Shown: positions 16,428 through 23,500 of the stretch, piece by piece | Position numbering within the stretch: the stretch's first letter is position 1 | Layout: the number at the start of each line of letters is the position of its first letter | From: Colimorpha sp034178965 | Lineage (GTDB): Bacteria > Bacteroidota > Bacteroidia > Bacteroidales > P3 | Length of the DNA stretch: 37,065 bases | Reading direction: 5' to 3' | Assembly: GCA_034178965.1 (NCBI GenBank) | Contig: JAXFQM010000185.1 | Coordinates: 1-37,065, forward strand | The notes under the pieces: model-generated | The model's input: only the letters and a program-made list of their open reading frames with translations | What the model was told of the DNA's origin: nothing | Database searches by the model: none | Translations under genes and position numbers: made by a program

Positions 16428-17881
16428 GCTTGTGGCGTATTTGTTGCCTGCGTTGGCTGCTGTTGGCTGCTGGCATAGCCTTTGCGAGTCATGGCGCCCC
16501 AGTTGGAGCGCGTGTTTAAGATGTGCTTAAAGTAGCCAATCAGCGAAAAAACGCTGATGAAGGGATGGTAGATGAAAGGTTCCAGCATGGAGGCCACCGC
16601 TATTTTGAAGTATTCTTTGAATCTGTCAAAAGTGCTTCCCGAGACGTAGTCATAAGTGATGACGGAGGTGCCCAGTGTCAGGTTGAAAGTGTATAAGGCT
16701 ATAAATAGTATTATTGCGGCCGTGTAGTTCACGCCTCCCGTGAAAAGTAGGTAAATAAGCATGAGGAAGCCCGTGATTTCGATGAATGGTGCCAAAAACT
16801 CGAAGATGAAGATGTAGGGCAGCGTCACCATTCCCACCACGCCGCAGCGTCGGTTGAACACCATATCCCAATGGCGCGAGAAAGTTTGCAGCAGCCCACG
16901 CCCCCAGCGGTTGCGCTGGCGGTAAAGGATTCTTAGGTTGTCGGGTCCTTCCGTCCAGCAGCATGTGATGGGGATTTGCACCACTTTGTGTGGTAAGCCA
17001 ACGGAAGAGCAATATTTCACCGCGTCAAGCAGCATCTCCATGTCTTCGGCAAACGAATCGCCGCGATAGCCGCCTGCGGCAATCATTACGTCTTTTTTGA
17101 ACAGCCCGTATCCGCCAGACACGTTGGGCATGCCGTTTATGGCGCTCCATGCCATCTTGCCGATGAAGAAGCTGCGCAGGTATTCCAGCGTTTGGAACAA
17201 GGGCACTAACTTCCAAGGGGCGCGGTGGTTCAGCAGTCTGCCTTGCTTCACCTCGCACCCATTGCTCATGGTCATGGCACCGCTCACGGCGATTACGTCG
17301 CTCTCATGCATCACGGGCATGATGCTTTGGAAGATGGCTTCGCGCGAGAGGATGCAGTCCACGTCGGTGTTGATGAAGTAGGGGAACCGCGCCACGTTGA
17401 GACCAGCGTTCACCGCGTCGGCCTTGGTGCCGCCGTTTTCTTTGTCCACCACATAAAGGCGGAAATATTCGGGCATTGTGGAGTGGTATACGCAGCGGAA
17501 AGGTTTGGTGTGTATCTTTTCAACGTAGTCGAAAGGAATCTTCACCATAGCGAACTCGGTTATCAGTTTCTGTAGCGTTTGGTCCTTCGAGCCGTCGTTC
17601 ACAATAACCACCTCAAACATGGGGTAATCCTGGTCCAAAAGGCTCTTTACGTTGTCCACGATGGTCTTTTCTTCGTTGTAAGCTGGCGCCACTATTGATA
17701 CGCCAGGTATGTATGGGCTGGTGTAGAGCAGTTCTTTCTTGAAACTGTCATCCTTGGTAACGGCGAGCCTCACCACATTCTTTCCTGCCAGGATTATCAT
17801 CAAGAGATAGGAGAGGACAATTCCAATTGAGTAGAATATCACCAAATAACCAAAAAAATCAAAGATAAATTGTCTATACAT
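16424..17881 (-). CDS. Processive GT2 polysaccharide synthase (PgaC/IcaA-like)
   Basis: This inner-membrane synthase of about 485 residues has one N-terminal TM helix (about 10-33), a cytoplasmic GT2 domain and about four C-terminal TM helices. All processive GT2 motifs are present: VVIVNDGSKD (91-100), TDVD (172-175), FAEDMEM (278-283, with the catalytic Asp) and QRNRWGRG (322-329). It would polymerise a nucleotide sugar and pass the chain through its own membrane channel. The frame opens at 17953, but the ATG at 17881 lies 4 bp after the upstream stop and begins just before the first TM, so I chose it. There is no PilZ domain, so direct c-di-GMP control is not evident. The sugar is unknown; poly-N-acetylglucosamine is only one possibility. 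Confidence 0.85.
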   Translation of the reverse strand: MYRQFIFDFFGYLVIFYSIGIVLSYLLMIILAGKNVVRLAVTKDDSFKKELLYTSPYIPGVSIVAPAYNEEKTIVDNVKSLLDQDYPMFEVVIVNDGSKDQTLQKLITEFAMVKIPFDYVEKIHTKPFRCVYHSTMPEYFRLYVVDKENGGTKADAVNAGLNVARFPYFINTDVDCILSREAIFQSIMPVMHESDVIAVSGAMTMSNGCEVKQGRLLNHRAPWKLVPLFQTLEYLRSFFIGKMAWSAINGMPNVSGGYGLFKKDVMIAAGGYRGDSFAEDMEMLLDAVKYCSSVGLPHKVVQIPITCCWTEGPDNLRILYRQRNRWGRGLLQTFSRHWDMVFNRRCGVVGMVTLPYIFIFEFLAPFIEITGFLMLIYLLFTGGVNYTAAIILFIALYTFNLTLGTSVITYDYVSGSTFDRFKEYFKIAVASMLEPFIYHPFISVFSLIGYFKHILNTRSNWGAMTRKGYASSQQQPTQATNTPQA

Positions 17882-17885
17882 GGGG

Positions 17886-19226
17886 TCAATGATAAAGTAC
17901 GTGTTCGAATAGCAAGGCCTCGTCTGGTTGCGCTTCTCGGCGCAGTTTCTCAAAGTTGGCGATGGAGCGTCGGTTGTAATTCTTCATGGCGCGCAGTAGT
18001 TCGCGCTTCAACTTGTGGGAGGTGGTTTCGCTGTAGGCCTTCAAAAAGAAGTCGGCTTGCAAACCCGAGTCGCAGGCGACGAGGGTGTTTACGATGAGGA
18101 TTTTCCTGTCCACGGGTTCATTTTCATAATTCTTCAGTAATACTGGTTCTGCGGCTTTGTATCGGCTGTGTGCGATGCTTCGGTACATCGCGGAGCGAAA
18201 TTCGGGACGATTGTCGTGCAAATAGTGCATTAAATAGGCCATGTTTTCCTCGTCCACCCAGTATCCAGCTTCCTCAATGAGGCGTTGCTTTAGGTATTCG
18301 TCGGTGGTGCATTCTATGCTGTCACGAAACGGTGGGATGTTTTTTCCTTCTCCGACGTTGCTTTTCACCGTGTTGTGCAGGCTTATGGCGTCCCAGTCGG
18401 AAAAGTGACTGTAGAAGTTGTTGTTTTTCAGTACCGAATAGGGGTCCTCGGAGTCCAGCGTCATATAGTAGTGGCGTGCCACCTTGCGTAAGCGATTGTT
18501 CTCGTGGGTCAGCAAGCGCGACACGGTGCTGCTGTGCACTTTGATTTTCAACAAGCGAAGGTATTCTATAGCGACATATTGTTTGCCAGGCACGGCATTC
18601 AACAGCACCTCCTCAAAATAATCCAACAAGCCAATGCTTTGGGCGAGATTTTGCAGATTTTTGTGGTTAAATTCCGTGTGTATGTATTCCTTGTGTTTGT
18701 TATTGTTGATGTCTTCGTCGTGTATTTCTTGCAGCAGTTTCAGCCAAGAGGGGTATACGTCCAGTTGCAAGTGACACTCGTTGGTCTGCAGTATGTCGTA
18801 AATGCGGCCGGAGGAGAGTATTTCTTCGTTGAGCAGGACTTCTTTCAGTTTCGCCGCATACTGCTTCTTCAGTTCGTTTAGGTAGCGCGCCCCCCTTTTT
18901 CGCACGCCCACAACAATGGTGAGCGCCAGGATGAACAGGAGGGTGCAAGTAACGCAGAACAGGATGTAGTTGTAAGCGACGTGCACGAGGGGGGGCTGTC
19001 CTGAATAATTCGAACGCAAAACGAAAAAGTTGAATCGGATGGCGTCAAAACCTCTGTAGTCCCTGGTCAAAGTGCCAGGCATGATGTATCCTGCTGCGTC
19101 CTCTGCATTGGGATCGGGTATCAGTCGACGCAGCAGCGTGGCCAACAGAATAAGGCCGATGACTGACAGCACCACGGTGCGTACCCACCATTTTACTGAG
19201 CGCACCTTTTTCTTTTGTTTGTACAT
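17886..19226 (-). CDS. Two-TM membrane protein with HEAT-like helical repeats
   Basis: This 446-residue protein has a basic N terminus (MYKQKKKVRSVKWW), TM1 at about 15-34, an extracytoplasmic segment to about 84 and TM2 at about 85-108. About 340 soluble residues follow, made of short paired helices (LLTHENNRLRKVARHYYM, YLKQRLIEEAGYWVDEE, SHKLKRELLRAMKNYN) that look like HEAT/Armadillo repeats. It lies 4 bp before the GT2 synthase gene, suggesting tight coupling. The large domain would be cytoplasmic if both termini are inside, placing it beside the synthase's catalytic domain. A synthase partner or scaffold (the position held by PgaD or Alg44 elsewhere) is my inference. The family is not one I can name. 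Confidence 0.7.
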   Translation of the reverse strand: MYKQKKKVRSVKWWVRTVVLSVIGLILLATLLRRLIPDPNAEDAAGYIMPGTLTRDYRGFDAIRFNFFVLRSNYSGQPPLVHVAYNYILFCVTCTLLFILALTIVVGVRKRGARYLNELKKQYAAKLKEVLLNEEILSSGRIYDILQTNECHLQLDVYPSWLKLLQEIHDEDINNNKHKEYIHTEFNHKNLQNLAQSIGLLDYFEEVLLNAVPGKQYVAIEYLRLLKIKVHSSTVSRLLTHENNRLRKVARHYYMTLDSEDPYSVLKNNNFYSHFSDWDAISLHNTVKSNVGEGKNIPPFRDSIECTTDEYLKQRLIEEAGYWVDEENMAYLMHYLHDNRPEFRSAMYRSIAHSRYKAAEPVLLKNYENEPVDRKILIVNTLVACDSGLQADFFLKAYSETTSHKLKRELLRAMKNYNRRSIANFEKLRREAQPDEALLFEHVLYH

Positions 19227-19265
19227 GTTATGCTGTAAGTAAAGTTATTGCCGCAAAGGTTTGCG

Positions 19266-19991
19266 CTACATTAGTTTTTTGTGTGTGAAAACATACCACA
19301 AGAACTTGGGGGTGGATACGAGGTTGCGCCTGGCCATGCGGATGGGGCGCTTTACCAAACGGTACATCCATTCCAAGTAGTGATCGCGCGCCCATTTTGG
19401 CGCGCGCCGCTCTGTTCCCGCATAAAACTCGAAGGCACCTCCTATGGCGGCTATCACTTTGGGCGTGTTAAGGTGCTGCAGTTGGGAATAAATCCATTTT
19501 TCCTGCCGTGGTGCGGTCATCCCCACCAGCAGCGCATCGGGCGCAAAATCTTCTATTTCATTAAGTATGATGCGGTTTTCCTCCACCGATAGGTGGCGTG
19601 CGTAGGAGGGCGCGTGGGTGGCTATGGTTATGTTGGGGTACTCCACGTTGATGCGTTCTATGATACGCCCCAACACCTCGGGCCTGCTGCCCAGGTAAAA
19701 GATGCGGCCGTGTATGCCATCCAATTCGTCAAGCAGTTGCAGGTGGAAGTCGTCGCCTGCAATCTTCTTAATTTTGATGTGTTTCACGCGGCTAATGGCC
19801 CCGCAAATTCCAATGCCGTCGGGGAAAAGTACGTTGCATTTCCTCAATGCGTTGAAGAACGTGCCGTCATACATCGCCGTCACAAACGAATGCGGGTTGA
19901 GGAAGTCCACCACCAGCGGCGAGGTGCGCGACCTGTCTACGAAGGTTGTGCCTTTGATTTCTGTCGTGATGTTGTACCAAAAGAATTTCAC
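19266..19991 (-). CDS. WecG/TagA/CpsF family glycosyltransferase
   Basis: This 241-residue protein matches the WecG/TagA (GT26) family throughout: VLFPDGIGI, IFYLGSRPEV, LLVGMTAPRQEKWIY, AIGGAFEFYAGTERRAPKW and YLEWMYRLVKRP. These peripheral membrane enzymes transfer N-acetylmannosamine, its uronic acid or a related sugar onto undecaprenyl-PP-GlcNAc (WecG, TagA). It is the first gene of the leftward exopolysaccharide run, 39 bp before the HEAT-like gene, and follows a leader of roughly 200 nt. It suggests that a lipid-linked intermediate is built by this locus. The initiating GlcNAc-1-phosphate transferase is not in the window. Length and motifs are intact. Confidence 0.9.
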   Translation of the reverse strand: MKFFWYNITTEIKGTTFVDRSRTSPLVVDFLNPHSFVTAMYDGTFFNALRKCNVLFPDGIGICGAISRVKHIKIKKIAGDDFHLQLLDELDGIHGRIFYLGSRPEVLGRIIERINVEYPNITIATHAPSYARHLSVEENRIILNEIEDFAPDALLVGMTAPRQEKWIYSQLQHLNTPKVIAAIGGAFEFYAGTERRAPKWARDHYLEWMYRLVKRPIRMARRNLVSTPKFLWYVFTHKKLM

Positions 19992-20162
19992 AGGATGGTC
20001 GTTTTGGTCTTTAGGCCGTTGTGATAAAGGCCCACGCCAAAGGCATGGTCAGTCCCAAGTGAGTGCAGATTATGTTCACGGATTGGCCTCTATTTGGTAT
20101 TATGTAAGCATTATTTCTTGCCATCAAAAAATGACGTTGTTTATAATGTATTGGCATTTTGC

Positions 20163-20187
20163 TTTTTTGCAATGACAATGCAAAAAA
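20163..20187. repeat. Perfect 9-bp inverted repeat in the exopolysaccharide promoter region
   Basis: TTTTTTGCA (20163-20171) and TGCAAAAAA (20179-20187) are exact reverse complements around a 7-nt centre. The repeat lies just downstream of the candidate minus-strand promoter and could be a regulator binding site. It is too AT-rich to be a convincing intrinsic terminator. Confidence 0.55.
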
Positions 20188-20215
20188 TAATACTTCCTAT
20201 CAAGATGCAAAAATA
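20182..20215 (-). promoter_or_regulatory. Candidate Bacteroidetes promoter for the exopolysaccharide operon
   Basis: On the minus strand, TATTTTTG (complement of 20208-20215) is an exact match to the TAnnTTTG -7 element, although no good TTTG lies 19-21 bp upstream of it. In a second register, TTTG (20208-20211) is followed after 18 bp by TATTTTTT (20182-20189), a one-mismatch -7. Either would start transcription about 180-210 nt before the WecG-like gene. Which register is used cannot be settled by eye. Confidence 0.4.
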
Positions 20216-20508
20216 CGTAAAAAAAAATTAATGTGAGTAAAAAAACGCATCATACAGTCAGGTGGTCGGCAGCGTTCGAGGTTTGCAGTTTATGCAGGGT
20301 GAACATTTATGCGTTTTCTTCCAGTTGCCAAGGAGAGCAAGCCATTCAAACGCCCCAAACTCCCTTGGTTTTTGCGATATGCCCGCAAGATGAGCGGACA
20401 CCTATGGACTGGAGGGCAATAACCGTGTTTAAGCGCTAAATAATAAGAGTTACCGTTTTTTTCTCTTTGTAAACACAATAAAAAATCTTTTTTAGAGTTT
20501 ATTATCGT

Positions 20509-21027
20509 ATGAACAAATTGGATATCATCTATGCCATTCCCATGGCTTACTTCATTTGGAAAGGATTGAAGCGTGGCGTTGTCTTTGAGATGGCGTCGTT
20601 GGCTGGTATCTTGTTGGGTTGTTGGGTGGCTGTGCATTTTTCGCAATGGGTGGCCAGGATGTTGGGGCTGGAAGGTGACGGGGCGACCCTGATTGCTTTT
20701 TTCGTCACTTTCGTTGGGGTGGCACTTCTCTCGCTGCTGGTGGGCAAAGCGGCGCAAAACCTGCTGAAAATGGCTAAAATAAGTTTTTTGGACCGTTTTC
20801 TCGGTGCTGCGTTGGGGTTGGCAAAAGCTGTTTGCATATTGGGCGTACTCACCTCCTATGTGGTGCTCATTGACCATCAGGAGAAAGTGCTAAAGCCACA
20901 GACTAAAGAGGCCTCTATGTTTTACAAGCCCATGGTGAAGACGGGTGGTAAGTTGGTGGCTTCACTGCAAACTTTCATTGCGCAACGCCGTTACGAGCGC
21001 GAAATGAAAGCCCAGCATAATGATTGA
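20509..21027 (+). CDS. CvpA family membrane protein
   Basis: This 172-residue inner-membrane protein has about four TM helices. It opens with MNKLDIIYAIPMAYFIWKGL and KRGVVFEMASLAGILLG, the family's characteristic first helix pair, and continues with FLDRFLGAALGLAKAV before the last helix. CvpA was first linked to colicin V production. In other bacteria it contributes to envelope tolerance of bile and other stresses, but its molecular activity is unresolved. It is the first gene on the plus strand after the divergent region, and the PAP2 gene follows after 30 bp, so the two probably form a unit. Confidence 0.88.
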   Translation: MNKLDIIYAIPMAYFIWKGLKRGVVFEMASLAGILLGCWVAVHFSQWVARMLGLEGDGATLIAFFVTFVGVALLSLLVGKAAQNLLKMAKISFLDRFLGAALGLAKAVCILGVLTSYVVLIDHQEKVLKPQTKEASMFYKPMVKTGGKLVASLQTFIAQRRYEREMKAQHND

Positions 21028-21057
21028 GAAATAGGGAAACCGCGTGAAGAAATAAAG

Positions 21058-21657
21058 ATGGAAACATATGACTTGATGCTCTTTCGTTGGATAAACGGGC
21101 ATCATACGCCTTTTTGGGACTGGGTGTTGTGGGGCGCCAGCCAACCGTGGTCTTGGATTGCCGTGCTGGTGGCAGCCTATGCTGCCCTGCTTGTGAGGGC
21201 AAAGAAAAGTGACGTGGGCGGCAGGTACTGGTGGTGGATTCTGCTGGCAGGCATCGGTCTTAGCTTCTTGGTGAGCGACCAAGTGTCTGTTCATTGTTTC
21301 AAGAATGTCTTCAACCGTTTACGGCCATGTCATGTGTTGGCAAGGGTGAGAATGTTCCGTACAGAATGCGGGGGCCAATACGGCTTTGTGTCGTCGCATG
21401 CCGCAAACGCTTTTTCGGTGGTGTCGTTTTTGGGGTTATGCGCCATGCGCATGCCGAAAGTGAATAAGCGTGGTTGGCTGCTGTTTGCGTTGTTGCTGCT
21501 GTGGGCCGTGGTGGTAGGATACAGCCGTCCCTATTTAGGAAAACACTATCCTGGCGACGTGGTAGGCGGCGCCTTGCTGGGGGGGGGCGTTGGGGCTCTT
21601 GTCTATTGGATGGCGTCGATGATTTTGCGCCGTATATCTGAAAAAGATTTGCAATGA
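21058..21657 (+). CDS. PAP2-family membrane phosphatase
   Basis: This 199-residue protein has about five TM helices and the three-part lipid phosphatase signature: KNVFNRLRP (82-90, KX6RP variant), SSHAANAF (112-119, with the catalytic His) and SRPYLGKHYPGD (156-167, SRxxxxxHxxxD). Such enzymes hydrolyse lipid phosphates at the outer face of the inner membrane. Undecaprenyl pyrophosphate recycling or a lipid A phosphatase role are the usual Bacteroidales options, and sequence does not decide between them. A carrier-lipid role would fit a neighbourhood rich in glycan synthesis, but that is inference. Its last 55 bp overlap the convergent Dus gene. Confidence 0.88.
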   Translation: METYDLMLFRWINGHHTPFWDWVLWGASQPWSWIAVLVAAYAALLVRAKKSDVGGRYWWWILLAGIGLSFLVSDQVSVHCFKNVFNRLRPCHVLARVRMFRTECGGQYGFVSSHAANAFSVVSFLGLCAMRMPKVNKRGWLLFALLLLWAVVVGYSRPYLGKHYPGDVVGGALLGGGVGALVYWMASMILRRISEKDLQ

Positions 21658-22586
21658 AGTACGCTGCGTTTCCTGTCGTTGTCCACGTGGTAGGCATCGG
21701 CCAACAAAGCCCAATATTCCTTGGCTTTGCGGCATTGCCAGTCGTGAGACGGAGAGTGTGTCTCTATGGCGTCCAGCAGTTTCAGCATCAATTTACGTTT
21801 TTCGTCGCTTTCTATAGCCGTTTTGGCGTTGCTGACGTGTAGCAAGGGGCAGTGCATAGCAGGGCGATTTTCGTAGCGGCGCTTGATCTCCAATGGCAGC
21901 AGCGGGTTGCGGAACACGCCGCGTCCTATCATCACTCCTGCGAGGGCGGGAAAGTTTGCCGCAATGTTTTCATAGTCGTCAGCAGTGGCAATATCCCCGT
22001 TATAGACTACAGGATGCGTCATCAGCGGAAACACATTGCCAAAGGCCTCCACATCCGCCACCCCCGTATACATTTGCTTGCCAATGCGTGGGTGCAGGGT
22101 GACGCTTGCCAAAGGATACTTGTTTAGGACGGGGATAAGGGGGTAGATTTCCTCCTTGCTGTTGTAGCCCAAGCGTATTTTCACCGAAAGGCGGGGCTTC
22201 ATACGGGGAACCACGGCTTCCAATATCCTGTCTATCTCGGAAGGGTAGGGAAGCAGGCCGCTTCCGCGGCGGCGGTGTGCCACGCGTTTCACGGGGCAAC
22301 CCAGGTTCCAGTTCACCTCCTCGTAGCCCAAGTTGAAAATCCGGTTGGCCAGTGCCACGAAAGTACGCGGGTCATTGCCCAGCAATTGTGGCACCACGGG
22401 CATGGCGCCAGCGTTGTTTTTGGGCAGAATGTCGTCCAGTTTCACTCCCAAGCCGTCGGGGTCGCCATGCGTGAGCGACAAGAAAGGGCTGACGGCTCTG
22501 TCGAAGGCGTCGGGGAAACAATCCTCATATACGCGCCTAAACAGCACTTCCGTCAGCCCCTGCATGGGGGCTAATACCAAGTCCAT
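21603..22586 (-). CDS. tRNA-dihydrouridine synthase (Dus family)
   Basis: This 327-residue FMN enzyme reduces specific uridines in tRNA to dihydrouridine using NADPH. It begins LVLAPMQGLTEVLFRR, the Dus FMN-site loop. VNWNLGCPVKRV holds the catalytic Cys (about residue 97), followed by SVKIRLGY, LHPRIG, VVYNGDI and GVMIGRGVFRNP, which are the phosphate-binding and product-side strands of the TIM barrel. The C-terminal helical domain has the expected length. The start codon overlaps the stop of the FKBP gene (TAATG), so translation is coupled. The 3' end overlaps the convergent PAP2 gene. Which tRNA position is modified cannot be assigned. Confidence 0.92.
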   Translation of the reverse strand: MDLVLAPMQGLTEVLFRRVYEDCFPDAFDRAVSPFLSLTHGDPDGLGVKLDDILPKNNAGAMPVVPQLLGNDPRTFVALANRIFNLGYEEVNWNLGCPVKRVAHRRRGSGLLPYPSEIDRILEAVVPRMKPRLSVKIRLGYNSKEEIYPLIPVLNKYPLASVTLHPRIGKQMYTGVADVEAFGNVFPLMTHPVVYNGDIATADDYENIAANFPALAGVMIGRGVFRNPLLPLEIKRRYENRPAMHCPLLHVSNAKTAIESDEKRKLMLKLLDAIETHSPSHDWQCRKAKEYWALLADAYHVDNDRKRSVLHCKSFSDIRRKIIDAIQ

Positions 22587-23476
22587 TATTTGACGGACAC
22601 TACTTCCACATCAAACACCAGCGTGCTGTAAGGAGGTATTGTGCCTGCGCCTTGAGCGCCATAGCCTAAACTGCTGGGGATGATGAGCGTGGCTGTGCTG
22701 CCAGCGGGCAGCCCCATGAGGCCCTCTTCCCAACCAGGAATTACTTTGTGCTTGCCTTCCACTATGCTGATGGGCTCGTTGCGGTCGTAGCTGCTGTCGA
22801 ATTTTTCGCCGTTCAGCAATTTGCCAGTGTAGTGCACCTGCACTGTTTTCCCATCGGCCACTTTTGCACCCGTACCTTGCTGGGTAATGATGCGGTAGAG
22901 TCCTGTTTTGCTGGGCTTTGCGGTGATGTTGTTGTCGGCTATGTATTTTACCAAAGCAGCGCTGTCGGCCACGCGGTTGGCTTCCGCCTTGGCTTGCTGG
23001 GAGGCTTGCATGGCTTCCTGCGTCATGGCGTCGGCAATGACAAACTCGTAGTACATCACGTCGCCTGCGCCAGCAGTATACATGGGGGGCATTTGTTGCG
23101 CGCCTACGCGTGCCGCCACGCTGTCAGCGATGAGGGCGACGGTGACGGTCTCGCCTACGTGGCGTCCAATCATGACTTCGCTGAAGTCGAGTTCGTTTTG
23201 AGCCTTGCCAGCCATGCAAATGGGTTGTGGCTCGCCATTGGCGGGCATCAACACGCTATCGTTGAAGCGTATGGATGCCGTTGCAAGAACGATTTCACCT
23301 TCGGCAACGGCCTTGCCATCGGTTTTCTCGTCGGTCACCTTGTAGAGCATGCAGTCATTGAACTTCTCGAAGTCGTCTTTTTGGAGTTTTTTCATGATGT
23401 TGCCTTGGTTTCCGCAGCCAGCCATTATGGCGGCTGTTGCCACAAACAGCGTGGCAAGTGTGAATGTTTTTTTCAT
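22586..23476 (-). CDS. FKBP-type peptidyl-prolyl isomerase, lipoprotein
   Basis: This 296-residue lipoprotein (lipobox IMAGC at about residues 17-21) has an N-terminal region of about 160 residues, a helical linker (MQASQQAKAEANRVADSAA) and a C-terminal FKBP domain at about 190-296. The FKBP landmarks are VQVHYTGKLLNGEKFDSS, VIPGWEEGLMGLPAGS, IPSSLGYGAQG and IPPYSTLVFDVEV. It would assist folding of exported proteins by cis-trans isomerisation of prolyl bonds in the periplasm. It lies between obg and the Dus gene and shares TAATG with the latter. Two further FKBP lipoproteins are encoded 2-4 kb away on the same strand, so this appears to be a paralogue group. Confidence 0.92.
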   Translation of the reverse strand: MKKTFTLATLFVATAAIMAGCGNQGNIMKKLQKDDFEKFNDCMLYKVTDEKTDGKAVAEGEIVLATASIRFNDSVLMPANGEPQPICMAGKAQNELDFSEVMIGRHVGETVTVALIADSVAARVGAQQMPPMYTAGAGDVMYYEFVIADAMTQEAMQASQQAKAEANRVADSAALVKYIADNNITAKPSKTGLYRIITQQGTGAKVADGKTVQVHYTGKLLNGEKFDSSYDRNEPISIVEGKHKVIPGWEEGLMGLPAGSTATLIIPSSLGYGAQGAGTIPPYSTLVFDVEVVSVK

Positions 23477-23500
23477 TTATGAATAAATTAAATTTTTTTG

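Larger units (their letters stand above)
19992..20508. other. 517-bp divergent intergenic region
   Basis: This region separates the leftward exopolysaccharide run from the rightward cvpA gene. On the minus strand it holds a candidate promoter near 20208-20215 and an inverted repeat at 20163-20187, then a leader of about 200 nt without a convincing gene. On the plus side, 20220-20508 shows AT-rich sequence but no good -33/-7 pair for cvpA; TCTCTTTG at 20462-20469 is a weak candidate. An open frame at 20233-20439 looks non-coding. Confidence 0.5.

Noticed and set aside
20233..20439. 68-residue plus-strand open frame in the divergent region
   Set aside because: Composition is not protein-like, and there is no promoter, family motif or coupling with cvpA.
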